Under the pieces are notes generated by a model. That model ran no database searches. It worked only from the letters and a program-made list of their open reading frames with translations, and had not been told where the DNA came from. From Luzula sylvatica (Eukaryota > Streptophyta > Magnoliopsida > Poales > Juncaceae), in assembly GCA_946800325.1 (NCBI GenBank), contig OX326961.1:6178655-6242654 (forward strand): DNA of 64,000 bases, read 5' to 3'. This document shows positions 53,457 through 61,869 of this stretch, one piece after another (within the stretch, counting starts at the first letter, position 1; each line of letters starts with the position of its first letter). The translations under genes and the position numbers were made by a program.

Positions 53457-54063
53457 CAAAATACCCCTTGTCTAAATCTGGAGAAATCCGTGGTGCGAAA
53501 CGCAACACATCCATCGATTTTGTCAGAATATAATCCCCAAAAACCTGAAATAAATTACAATGAAAAAAGAAATTACCAAATATAAGTGAGTAATTATAAA
53601 ATACTAAAATAAATTACAATGAAAAAAGAAACTACCAAAATACCCCTCGACTAAAGCTGGAGAAATCCGTGCTGCGAAACGTAACACATCCATCGATTTT
53701 GTCAGAATATAATCCCCAAAAACCTGAAATAAATTACAATGAAAAAAGAAATTACCAAATATAAGCGAGTAATTATAAAATACTAAAATAAATTACAATA
53801 AAAAAAAGAAATTACCAAAATACCCCTCGACTAAAGCTGGAGAAATCCGTGCTGCGAAACGTAACACATGCATCGATTTTGTCAGAATATAATCCCCAAA
53901 AAGCTGAAATAAATTACAATGAAAAAAGAAATTACCAAATATAAGTGAGTAATTATAAAATACTAAAATAAATTACAATGAAAAAAGAAATGACCAAAAT
54001 ACCCCTCGACTAAAGCTGGAGAAATTTGTGCTTTGAAACGTAACACATCCATCGATTCGGCAT
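53457..54063 (-). repeat. Tandem 180-bp repeat containing an exon-like 88-nt unit
   Basis: Period 179-180 bp, with three full copies and one partial. On the minus strand each full unit holds an 88-nt segment (53457-53544, 53636-53723, 53816-53903; partial from 53995). It is preceded by a pyrimidine-rich tract ending CAG and followed by GTAATT or GTAGTT. In each copy one frame is open and reads VFGDYILTKSMDVLRF... up to GYFG, with amino-acid substitutions but no stop. The borders look like splice sites. The third copy has C instead of G just after CAG. Since 88 is not a multiple of three, serial inclusion would shift the frame. I do not recognise the peptide. Confidence 0.6.
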
Positions 54064-54234
54064 GATAAGCATTGGATCTAGGCGCCCGTACCGCTACTGT
54101 CCAGACATGCACTTTCCACTGAAAATCCCAGCACCCGTACCGGTACCGGCAGGTACAGTACCCGCTGATTTCATCTGTCTCGTAGTCGGGCGCATCGCCG
54201 GTATCATTCTCACTGGCATGAATTATACAAAAAT

Positions 54235-54600
54235 GAAATTAACAATTACAAACAGTTAAAATATGAAACGTACCCTTATATTGGAATAAATGTGAAACAT
54301 GTTACTATATCGAAAGAAAACATGAACTGTACCGACAAAATTTCAGAAAATAGTAATAAAATAGTTTATACTTCGAATATCCAACAGAGTTGCTTATCAA
54401 TACACAATAGTGGTCCCGAACAAAACCATGCATAAAATAAAATAATTCAATTTAATTTTTTTATACTCGAGAAAAATATAAATTGCAAATTAGTCCTTTT
54501 TTGGAGAAAATTACGTACAATTTTTTAAATCACGTCGCTTGCAAACCTTCCAATGGCTTCGAGGAGGCCTATAAGCGAGCACTTGTCACTATATTGTGAT
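54235..54600. other. AT-rich spacer inside the minus-strand gene-like region
   Basis: No convincing exon, repeat or RNA gene is visible. If the flanking segments are exons of one transcript, this would be intronic. Confidence 0.4.
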
Positions 54601-55304
54601 TTAACCCTCTGTAAATAAAATTATAGTATATTAAAAAATCATAGTATATTATTAATTAAAAAATTATACTTAAAACTTCTTTGATATGAAAACCGAGGCA
54701 GAAAGGTTCCCATTTCCAACGAATTCTACTTCGACACTTGTTGCACCTGCAATTGCAATTACCATACAGATCTCCGTAATTAAAATCACACAAAAGGAGA
54801 TTAGTAAATTAGTCCTTGCATTCATACCTATTCGCAAAAAGAATTGTATGTACCTTTGTCGAAACACATAGGCAACTCTAAAGCATAATTAGTTGTTCGG
54901 TACATTGTACCGTGAAGGCGTTCGTTCGATCGATTTGGCAGATTGTAGAGTACGAAATCCATCCAGATGCTAACTGCGGGTTCTGTAATTACATAAAAAG
55001 AAATCTGAAATTACACAATCATAGGAATATGTCTCTTATACAATCGAAATCTGAAATTACACGAAGAGAAATTGGAAATTAGACCTGCAACACCAAACCA
55101 GCAAGAGAGAACACCAAGAAACAACAAAAAATCAAAGAATACAGCAGAAAATATCGTAGATCTAAAAACGTACCGATTCGTCGATTTCCGAACCGATGTC
55201 GAGAGCACAAGTGACGACCTATAATACGGCATGTAACCGGCCTGTAATCCGCCTCTCAGTCGACGCCTAGAACGGCTAGGTTTTGCTGGACGGCACATTT
55301 GTCG

Positions 55305-55404
55305 GTCGCGGTTAGGGTTTATCGGTGCAGCCGCAAGTGTATCTGAAGAGAAGTGGAGAGAGGATTGTCGCGGTTAGGGTTTATCGGTGCAGCCGCAAGT
55401 GTAT
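55305..55404. repeat. 62-bp tandem duplication with telo-box
   Basis: GTCGCGGTTAGGGTTTATCG followed by GTGCAGCCGCAAGTGTAT occurs at 55305 and again at 55367, a 62-bp offset. The second copy is partial. Each carries AAACCCTAA (telo-box) on the minus strand, the strand of the adjoining gene-like region. Confidence 0.85.
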
Positions 55405-55718
55405 GGGGAGAGAGAAAGAGCAAAACCGGAGCGAACCGGCGAAACCGAAGCCTGTAGAAGCAGGAAATTATTCAGAAATATATATAACTCACGAAAAAGG
55501 CGTACGACTACGATTTCGCCCTCGCCCACGCCGCGCGTCTGCTAGGGTTTTGGCTTTTCTTTCTTTCGCGTTTCGTCGCACACCTAGGGTTCCGCGAGTT
55601 CTTCGTCACGCAGCAACGGTTCCACGATTTCTTCGTCGTGTCGCTGGGTTGGGACCGTTGTTTGTTTCCCGCAAGATCTAGCGAAGAAAACTGAGCCTTT
55701 TCGCTTGGCCGCGTCTCA

Positions 55719-55742
55719 GTGTTAGGGTTAGGGTTTCGGGTG
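55719..55742 (-). promoter_or_regulatory. Telo-box motifs (AAACCCTAACCCTAA) upstream of minus-strand gene-like region
   Basis: On the minus strand the sequence reads CGAAACCCTAACCCTAACAC. Short telomere-like boxes are common in 5' regions of plant housekeeping and ribosomal-protein genes. More AAACCCTA-type words lie at 55545-55590. A run of CT-rich leader-like sequence follows, so a promoter or 5' UTR reading leftwards is plausible. Confidence 0.45.
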
Positions 55743-55850
55743 ATCGGGAAAATGAGAGAGAGAAGGGGATATACGGGAAAGGAGGAAGGGAGAGAGAGAA
55801 GTGAATATAGATATGTTTGTGAGAAAAATTTGAACAAAAGTGGACCACAA

Positions 55851-56385
55851 TAGACCTAGGCACATAAATATTTTTTTGTACTTGGGTGCATGAACACAAT
55901 TATATACAGGTCTAGATATTGCACTTTTTTTATTATTTTTTTACCGCACATCACATGGAGGAAAAAATAAAAAAATGATAAAAATAATTTATGCCACGTG
56001 TCACCATTACATAACACGTATAAGATTATATATAAGTAGAGAATAAACACTCCGTTAGTCTGTTTTTCAGCAAATAAACACCCCGTCAAATGAAATATCG
56101 TCAATACTCCAACATCTTCTAATGTTCAAACTAATGCCTACATTACCATTTTGTTCACTTAGGTTTGCATAAATAATAAAATAAGGGAGCAAGGGTATTT
56201 TGGGAAATTTTTAAACAAATGTAGGAAAAGGGGTATACGTTTACGTATACTTGACATTATTATATACATTTTATATGGGTATTCATGATATTTCATACTT
56301 TTGAGGGGTATACGTGAAATTGCGCCTTTTTCTTTTGTTTATTGAATGAATGTAGTCATGTATTATGGACTATCTTACAAATGCA
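55851..56385. other. Intergenic DNA; no gene seen
   Basis: AT-rich DNA with A and T homopolymers. GGGTATACG words at 56230-56310 are the only local structure. An 82-codon minus-strand open frame at 55856-56104 has no recognisable domain. Confidence 0.5.
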
Positions 56386-56632
56386 TAAGTATCATGAGGA
56401 TACGCGTATCCGATAAGGATACGGGTGCGATACGGCTCGGATACGTATCGGATACGCCACGTGGCGTATCCGAATATTTTAATATTTATTTTTTTCGGAT
56501 ACGGCGGGGATACGGCAGGATACGGCTGGAGATACGTCCAGGATACGGCTGAGATACTCCATTTAGGATACTTCGGCCTATTATATATTTTGGCCCATAA
56601 TATTTTTAAACAAATTATATATAATACTTCTA
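56386..56632 (+). mobile_element. GGATACG-rich MITE-like element, copy 2 (inverted relative to copy 1)
   Basis: The ends, TAAGTATCAT and ATAATACTTCTAG, are imperfect inverted repeats. GGATACGG-type words recur about eight times. Positions 56450-56471 form a perfect 22-bp palindrome: half-site GGATACGCCAC, then its complement, with CACGTG at the centre. The AT-rich right end matches the end of 51534-51778 in reverse. Further GTATCCG words at 56820-56880 suggest an older, longer relative continuing to the right. Confidence 0.7.
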
Positions 56633-56819
56633 GAATAATTGTACATTAGTTCTAAAATATTTCTAGAACAAGTTTATGATAGTTTCATGATATTTGTATT
56701 GTTTGATTGATATTATTTATTGTCATTATATTTAATTTAAAAATATTATTAATTTATTATTTAATTTATTACTTATTTATTAATTATATATAATATAAAT
56801 ATATTAAACTAATAATTAT

Positions 56820-56892
56820 ATAGCCGTATCTGTATCTGTGATTTTTTAAAAATTGTCGTATCGCCGTATCCGTATTCTCGTGCAACATAGAT
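56820..56892 (+). repeat. GTATCYG repeat remnant
   Basis: CCGTATCTGTATCTG and CGTATCGCCGTATCCGTATT occur near the second GGATACG element and look like part of the same family. The segment ends in CTCGTGCAACATAG. Confidence 0.5.
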
Positions 56893-56912
56893 TATGGACT
56901 CATATAGCAAAC

Positions 56913-57069
56913 GAGTAATGATAGGGACCACGAATTGACCACACCTGCCACGTGGCAGCTGTCCATTGACTGCATTAAAGTTGTGCAAAAGATGCTGGCC
57001 AATGGGCAGCTGCCACGTGACAGGTGTGGTCAATTCTTGGTCACAAATTCGTGGTCCCTATCATTACTC
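56913..57069. mobile_element. Mutator-like foldback MITE
   Basis: 157 bp whose two halves are inverted copies: GAGTAATGATAGGGACCAC at 56913 and GTGGTCCCTATCATTACTC ending at 57069. Internal ATTGACCACACCTG and a G-box-like CCACGTGG are repeated in both arms. The arms fill almost the whole element. No 9-bp target duplication is visible. A single related arm sits at 52491-52583, and the layout resembles the 62128-62371 element. Confidence 0.75.
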
Positions 57070-57594
57070 CGTCATCGTTTGTGGAAGATAAGGCTTTAGG
57101 ACATTTTATTTTTATTTGATATATTTTTTGTATGCAAGGCCCGTATGATATTTTTTTTTTTGGATATTTTCGTTTGTGGTAGATAAGGGCCATAAGGCTT
57201 TTGTATTTATTTAGGTATATCTTTTGGATATTATGTTTTTGTTATCTCAAATATTTTAAAATAATTTAAATTTGTAACATTTATAATTTTGTAATATTTG
57301 AGAATGTTAAATATTTGCAATTTGTCAATGGGTCCATAACCTATTTGGTTGAGTGCGAATCACTAAAAATCATCTGTTATGAGAGATTTTGGATTCTACC
57401 TCCCATTAACATCAAAAAAATAACTATCAGTAATGAAATCGATCGGTTGTCGGATATCATTCAAAAAAAAAATATATATATATATATATATTTGCAATTT
57501 GCAATTTGCAATAATAAAATTTAGTATTTCCACTTATAGTTATTTTGGGTTCTAACAATTATGTAATATGGAGTAACATAACGATTAAAAAAAG
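57070..57594. other. Intergenic AT-rich DNA with TA microsatellite
   Basis: No gene is seen. An ATATATAT tract (about 57471-57491) is followed by three TTTGCAA words. A 69-codon open frame across it is an artefact of composition. Confidence 0.5.
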
Positions 57595-57649
57595 AAAACT
57601 TTCATTCGACCATTGAAAAATCAAAGATGCTCTTTTTGTAATTTAGTTT
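57595..57649 (+). repeat. Direct repeat partner of 51861-51916
   Basis: Same AAAACTTTCATTCGACCATT start and TGAAAAATCAAAGATGCTCT continuation, ending TTTGTAATTTAGTTT, with one clear substitution. It is followed by A-rich runs. Confidence 0.7.
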
Positions 57650-57699
57650 AAATTAAAAAAAAAAGATTATTTAAATTAAAAAAAAAGACTAACAGGATT

Positions 57700-58022
57700 A
57701 CTTTGATTTTTCAAAGCTTTTTATTATCTATATTTTTAGTAGCTCTCTTTTTAATTTATGTTGTTTTCAGAATGATATGTGTGTTCTTTTCTCTCTGTTT
57801 GTGTTTCAATTTTGTACTATGTTATTTTTTCAACGCGATAAAAGCTGCGGATTTCGACAAAGAAAATTATTATGTCAAAAGTGACGTGCGATACGGATGA
57901 TGCGACTATGCGAGGAAAAGTATACGAAAGTGGCACGACCAAAAGAATTGTGAAAACCAAACCAAACAAAAATAACACGACTCGCCTTTTCTAATTTTTG
58001 AAGGTCTTTTGATTATAATTAA
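57700..58022 (+). repeat. Old dispersed repeat, copy 1 (partner at 61870-62476)
   Basis: Shared words in order with the partner: TTTTTATTAT, TTTGTACTATGTT, ATTATYATGTCAAAA, ACAAAAATAACAYGACT, CTAATTTTT and GGATTATA or GATTATAA. Similarity is patchy, so the duplication is old. An open frame at 57703-57900 encodes a low-complexity hydrophobic run with no family match. Confidence 0.55.
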
Positions 58023-58053
58023 AAAAAATAAAACGAATAAGTAGTCTGTTATG

Positions 58054-58304
58054 GGGGAGTTCTATCATACACCTTTTTACAAGGGTATTTTGGGTATTTT
58101 AGCAATTAATTATATTTGTAAAAGGGTGTATCATAAAATTTATCTTTTATGAAAATTTTTGTTTAAATGAACAACAAAAAATTCCTATTTAGTTAAACAT
58201 TAATTGATAAATATATTTCTTAAATATTCATAAATGGATAATTACTCCAAATACCCTTGAAAATTGGTGTATGATAAGGAAAGGAGTGTATGATAGAAGC
58301 ACCC
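58054..58304. mobile_element. MITE with 10-bp target-site duplication
   Basis: 251 bp flanked by GTCTGTTATG on both sides (58044-58053 and 58305-58314). The ends are inverted repeats: GTTCTATCATACACC at the left and GTGTATGATAGAAG at the right, with a further inner pair, AAGGGTATTTTGG and CCAAATACCCTT. A 9-10 bp duplication fits the Mutator-like range. No coding sequence. Confidence 0.8.
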
Positions 58305-58314
58305 GTCTGTTATG

Positions 58315-58883
58315 TGCTTTCAAATGTTGGATTTGTCCCATGGTAATTCTTCTGTCTGGTTGATTGAGCGCGTTATGTATACAAATATAGATTCCGAGTT
58401 CAAATTTTATTAATATTAAATAATAAATTTTGAATTTTGAATCATCTGTATTTATTTATTATATAAAAAAAACAATAAGAAGCCCAAAGACTTAAAGTTG
58501 AACTCTTTCGTTGAATTCAACATCTTATCTCAAATAGTGATATTTCTCATCATTTTCTAGTTGCAAGTCTCGTATCAGACAGTATTAATTCTGAGATTTC
58601 TTTTTAAAAAAAATTAATTCTAAGAAAATTGAAATGTCATTTTCGGATATGTGGAATATTTGGATTGCAGAAACAATTGGATTTTTAGAAATAAATAGTT
58701 CCCAGTCGAATACCAACATCGAATTCTGGTTGCAAGTCTCGTGGATGCAAATGAACTTTTCGGATTTCTAATGGACAAACACCTCTTTTGATTCGTAATC
58801 CACGATGGCTCCGAAAAAAAAGAGCTAAGAATGGGTATTTATATTCTTAGTTTCTTTTATGGGTGATTTTATGGTATTTTTTT
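58315..58883. other. Intergenic DNA between two transposons
   Basis: No gene is seen. GTTGCAAGTCTCGT occurs at 58560 and 58730 as a short direct repeat. The last nine bases (58875-58883) are the left target duplication of the Pack-MULE. Confidence 0.5.
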
Positions 58884-59230
58884 GGAAAAAATCTGTTTTT
58901 GATCCCTAACAAATATCGAAATGTTCAACTTTCTCCCTGACTATTTTTTTGATTCATTTTGTCTCCTAAACTTATTATTTTTGTGCTAATTGGCCCCTCC
59001 GTTAAAATATTGCTGCTCCCCCCCCCCCCCCCAATTATTTAACCGTTAAACCTCTTTATTTTATACTTTTTTCTACCCGACCCATCATTAATCCGATCAT
59101 CATTAACCCGACCCGTTAAAATCCTTATCTCTCTCACACGCTCTCTCTCTCTCTCTCTCTCTTCCCTTTCTCTCCCTTAGATCTGTCGCTCACATCTCCA
59201 ACCCTCTCTCGCTGCTGGCTGCACTCTCGC
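58884..59230 (+). repeat. Left terminal inverted repeat of the Pack-MULE
   Basis: About 347 bp matching the reverse complement of 61340-61662, with scattered substitutions and a 15-C homopolymer (59018-59032) in place of CTCTCGAG. It includes ACCCGACCC and TTAACCCGACCCGTTAAAAT words and a CT microsatellite (59137-59162). The divergence between arms shows the element is not brand new. Confidence 0.85.
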
Positions 59231-59460
59231 TGCACTCGCTCATCTCGTTCTCGTTTCTCCATCGCCCATCTCGTTCTCGTTTCTCCATCGCTCACAGAAA
59301 AACAGTGAAAACAGAAAATCCGGAGAAAACTTGGGAAACATAATCGTATTTATGAAACAAAGGGTAGCAGATGGGCTCGTAAATTCTCTTCTAAATATCT
59401 AAAAAACATATATTATTTTATTAAATTAGTCTACCCTAGAAAGACACACAAATCCTACAT

Positions 59461-59721
59461 TTGTTTTCTTCTTTCTCCTTCTACAGAGAGAGAAACTGGT
59501 ATGCTTCTCTCAAACCTCTTTTATTTTTATTTCATTTTTGCATTTTGGTTCATTTTGTTACCTATTTAGTAGAGAAAAATTCATATTTGTGGGTTTGCTT
59601 GATTACATCTCATCAGTATAAATCTTCTTTCAAAGTTTTACATTTGTTCTGTAGTTATTCGTCTTGCTGAAGGAGCCAAAGGAGGTTTGAGCTTAAAATC
59701 TTAATTTTGTAGAGGTTTACA
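59461..59721 (+). promoter_or_regulatory. Captured 5' leader of the acidic-protein gene, possible UTR intron
   Basis: A T/C-rich leader with an ACTGGTATGC donor-like site (about 59498) and TTTTGTAG at 59706-59713 as a possible acceptor. The 59653-59684 stretch (GTTATTCGTCTTGCTG then AAGGAGCCAAAGGAG) repeats two words of the coding region in swapped order, which suggests a local tandem rearrangement. Confidence 0.35.
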
Positions 59722-60401
59722 ATGATGAGGCAATGTTCAAATCGGAGCCAAAGGAGCAAGAAGCTGAAGGTGAAGTATGCTCTCCAGTTATTCGTCTTGC
59801 TGGCCATCTCCATTTGGCTCCTCTACCAACTCAAGCACACGGTCGAGAAGAAAAACTCGCTCGATGCGAGAACCCACGATTCAGAACAGAACCCAAATTC
59901 AATTGGCGAGACGAATTACTACAAAAAGTCTCGAATTTAGGTCGCAAGGATTTACCAGAAAATATGAATTCGAACAATAGAGAGGTAGAGAGCGACATTG
60001 ACGAGGAAGACGAAGAGGAGAAAGATAGAGAGCTGGATCAATTGTTAGAGGATGGGGATGCCAGAGATAATAATGGAGAGGAAGAGTATGGCGCAAATGG
60101 AGAGGAAGGCGAAGATGTCGAAATGGATGATAATATATCCTCAATCCAATTAAGCATTTCAAACAAGAATGGATCCAACAATGCAAAGGGCTTTCTCTCT
60201 AATCCAACTATTAGTCTAAAATCCTCTGTGAATCGAGAGAATTATAATGTGACCGAAAATTTCGAGCGAAAAAACGAGACAAAGGTGGAGAAATCGAGCA
60301 CTGCGAAAGAGGAATCGCGTGAGAATTCTCGAGCTTCGAATAGCACGGTATATTTGTTTGCCAAAGTAGATAGCTCGAGAAATGAAACTAATGAAGCATG
60401 A
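59722..60401 (+). pseudogene. Frameshifted gene for an acidic single-pass membrane protein of unknown function
   Basis: The first frame starts MMRQCSNRSQRSKKLKVKY, then has a hydrophobic membrane segment (about residues 19-36, ALQLFVLLAISIWLLYQL) and KHTVEKKN. It stops at 59938-59940. The sensible continuation lies in another frame: DELLQKVSNLGRKDLPENM, then a Glu/Asp-rich tract (DIDEEDEEEKDRELDQLLED) and a Ser/Asn-rich tail ending at 60401. The break lies between about 59885 and 59917. A basic N-terminus, one membrane helix, a LGRKDL motif and a long acidic region match an uncharacterised plant family that I know only from memory. The 222-codon frame starting at 59733 has an implausible N-terminus. 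Sitting inside a Pack-MULE and broken, it is best called a captured pseudogene. A sequencing error is the main alternative. Confidence 0.7.
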
Positions 60402-60776
60402 ATAATTTCACCTTTCTAGGTTTTTTATTTTTATTTTTTATTTTCTTCTTTTTTGCTAACTTGAACGAAGAAATGTGGTCATGCATCCAATGGCAATATG
60501 TTAATTGTAAAACTAAATTTAGATTAATTTCTACCAAACTAGCATATATTTGATTTGAAATTGAATTATCAAAATTTGTTCTCGAACAATAAAAGTTTCC
60601 AACAAATTGGTTAATTTGAAAATATCAAACTGGCAATTAGGGTTTTCAAACTCCCACCAGTTTCGGTTCGACAATACTATTTGCAAAGGGTAAAAAATCA
60701 CAATCACAAACACAAACTCATAATTTCTTTTTAACAAAGCGACGAAAAGTTCATAATTTCTTCGACGAGAGTAAAC
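60402..60776. other. Spacer between the two convergent captured fragments
   Basis: T-rich downstream of the + strand fragment (TTTTTTATTTTTATTTTTTA near 60422), otherwise AT-rich with no open frame of interest. It presumably holds the 3' UTRs of both donor genes. Confidence 0.5.
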
Positions 60777-61171
60777 TTAATGTCCATGCTTAGTATCCTT
60801 AATCTCGAAAAGACCGTCAGGACCTACAAAAATCGAAATTCAATTTCAATAAAAAAACAATAATTAGAATTATTTATCGTTCATCGTTCATCGAATCTCT
60901 AAAAAGAATTCAGATTGGTTACGATTAGTTTAAGAAATAGAATAGAAATTGAACGAGATACATACCCCATGGAAATTCCTTGTTCCTGATGTGAAGGTAC
61001 GGATAAGCCTAAATCAAGAATCGAACAATTGAAGGAATTAGAGGAAAATTTCACAGCCTAAAGAACATCAAATTGAAGATTCGAAGATGATATTTCGTGA
61101 AATAATAGAGGAAAAGAGAAACATACAGGTGGATCTGGGTAATGGGGATGGCCTTTGGAGAGATTGTAAGC
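60777..61171 (-). pseudogene. COX6A: Captured 3' part of COX6A (cytochrome c oxidase subunit 6a)
   Basis: Minus-strand exons 61171-61127, 61008-60966 and 60823-60777 join across two GT-AG introns (118 and 142 bp). They encode AYNLSKGHPHYPDPP, then AYPYLHIRNKEFPWG, then PDGLFEIKDTKHGH and a stop. This is the conserved C-terminus of plant COX6a, a small nuclear-encoded subunit of complex IV in the mitochondrial inner membrane. The N-terminal presequence and the start of the membrane helix are absent: upstream of AYNL the sequence passes straight into purine-rich (on +) element sequence. The frame stays open for some way upstream, but I saw no start codon near. All visible exons are intact, so the capture is recent or constrained. 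It is a fragment, not a working gene. Confidence 0.88.
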
Positions 61172-61339
61172 TCCAAAAATCGTGCGAGAGAATTTTGCGA
61201 GAGGGTTTTGGTAGCAAGAAAAATTTGCGAGAGGGTTGGAGAGGAGAGAAAGGGTTGGAGAGGAGAGAAATTTGCGAGAGAATTAGAGAGAGAGTGCAGC
61301 GAGAGATTGACCGAGAGAGAAAGGGTTGGAGAGAAAGGG

Positions 61340-61662
61340 TTGGCGAGCGAGAGAGCTTGAGCCAGCAGCCAGAGAGTCTTAGGTCTGTTGAGCGGGGAGG
61401 GAGAGAGAGAGAGAGCGTGTGAGAGAGAAGGATTTTAACGGGTCGGGTTAATGACGGGTCGGATAAATGATGGGTCGGGTAAAATAAAAGTATAAAATAA
61501 AGAGGTTTAACGGTTAGATAACTCGAGAGGCAGCACTATTTTAACGGAGGGGGCAATTTGAACAAAAATAACAAGTTTAGGAGGCAAAATGAACAAAAAA
61601 AAAAGTCAGGGGACAAGTTGAACATTTCGGTATTTGTTAGGTACCAAAAACAGACTTTTTCC
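61340..61662 (-). repeat. Right terminal inverted repeat of the Pack-MULE
   Basis: Reverse complement of 58884-59230 with substitutions and small indels. The inner part passes into a GA-rich tract (61180-61340) with repeated GCGAGAGGGTTGGAGAGGAG words that have only loose similarity on the left side. Open frames on the + strand here (61087-61422) are low-complexity products of that tract. Confidence 0.85.
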
Positions 61663-61869
61663 TATTTTTTTCTTCTTCTTATGATAGATCTTTTTAAAAA
61701 GTTACTTTGATAATTTATCTATTTAATGATAATATTCAAATATATTTTTATCAATTAATTCTACACAAAATAGAAAAGATTCATACATGTAAAGAAAAAT
61801 TTGATTAATTGGAAATATTCAAATTATTTTTTAAAAAAGATCTTATCATAAAATCACCCTTCTTTTATT

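Larger units (their letters stand above)
53995..55850 (-). other. Unrecognised multi-exon gene-like region, minus strand (possibly noncoding or degenerate)
   Basis: Going down the minus strand there is a GC-rich leader with telo-boxes, an ATG at 55298 opening a basic peptide (MCRPAKPSRSRRRLRGG), and a GTACGT donor after 55174. An exon-like segment at 54854-54982 has AG and GT borders and one open frame (MDFVLYNLPNRSNERLHG). Another at 54677-54746 joins it in frame across a phase-1 intron (CFDKG then ATSVEVEFVGNGNLSASVF). Further down come an AG-bordered segment ending at 54608 and an open segment (DAPDYETDEISGY) at about 54230-53995, which runs into the last 180-bp repeat copy. The first and second exons do not join in an open frame as drawn, and the 54608 segment soon stops. 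It could be a degenerate gene, a captured fragment set or a long noncoding RNA. I recognise no family. Confidence 0.3.
58884..61662. mobile_element. Pack-MULE: Mutator-like element carrying two captured gene fragments
   Basis: The 2,779-bp element has long terminal inverted repeats and a perfect 9-bp target duplication, TATTTTTTT (58875-58883 and 61663-61671). The ends read GGAAAAAATCTGTTTTTG and CAAAAACAGACTTTTTCC. A 9-bp duplication with long inverted repeats is diagnostic of the Mutator superfamily. There is no transposase, so the element is non-autonomous. The interior holds a frameshifted acidic membrane-protein gene (+, 59722-60401) and the 3' exons of COX6A (-, 60777-61171) arranged tail to tail. 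The COX6A introns are retained, so capture was from genomic DNA rather than mRNA. Confidence 0.9.

Noticed and set aside
54670..54871. Small genes on both strands at 54670-54871
   Set aside because: Overlapping frames cover the exon-like segment at 54677-54746 and its intron; neither strand gives a recognisable standalone protein.
55721..55739. Interstitial telomere from a chromosome fusion
   Set aside because: Only two TTAGGG-like units plus isolated AAACCCTA boxes; typical of plant promoter telo-boxes and too short for telomeric DNA.
59733..60401. Intact 222-aa protein starting at 59733
   Set aside because: Its first 55 residues are an out-of-frame reading of the basic, membrane-spanning N-terminus seen in the frame from 59722. 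The gene is better explained as frameshifted.
61087..61422. Arg/Glu-rich 111-codon gene
   Set aside because: Low-complexity translation of the GA-rich tract and terminal repeat on the strand opposite the COX6A fragment.
58884..61662. Ordinary inverted duplication rather than a transposon
   Set aside because: The ends coincide exactly with a 9-bp direct duplication, and the interior is a non-palindromic pair of gene fragments, as expected of a Mutator-like element.
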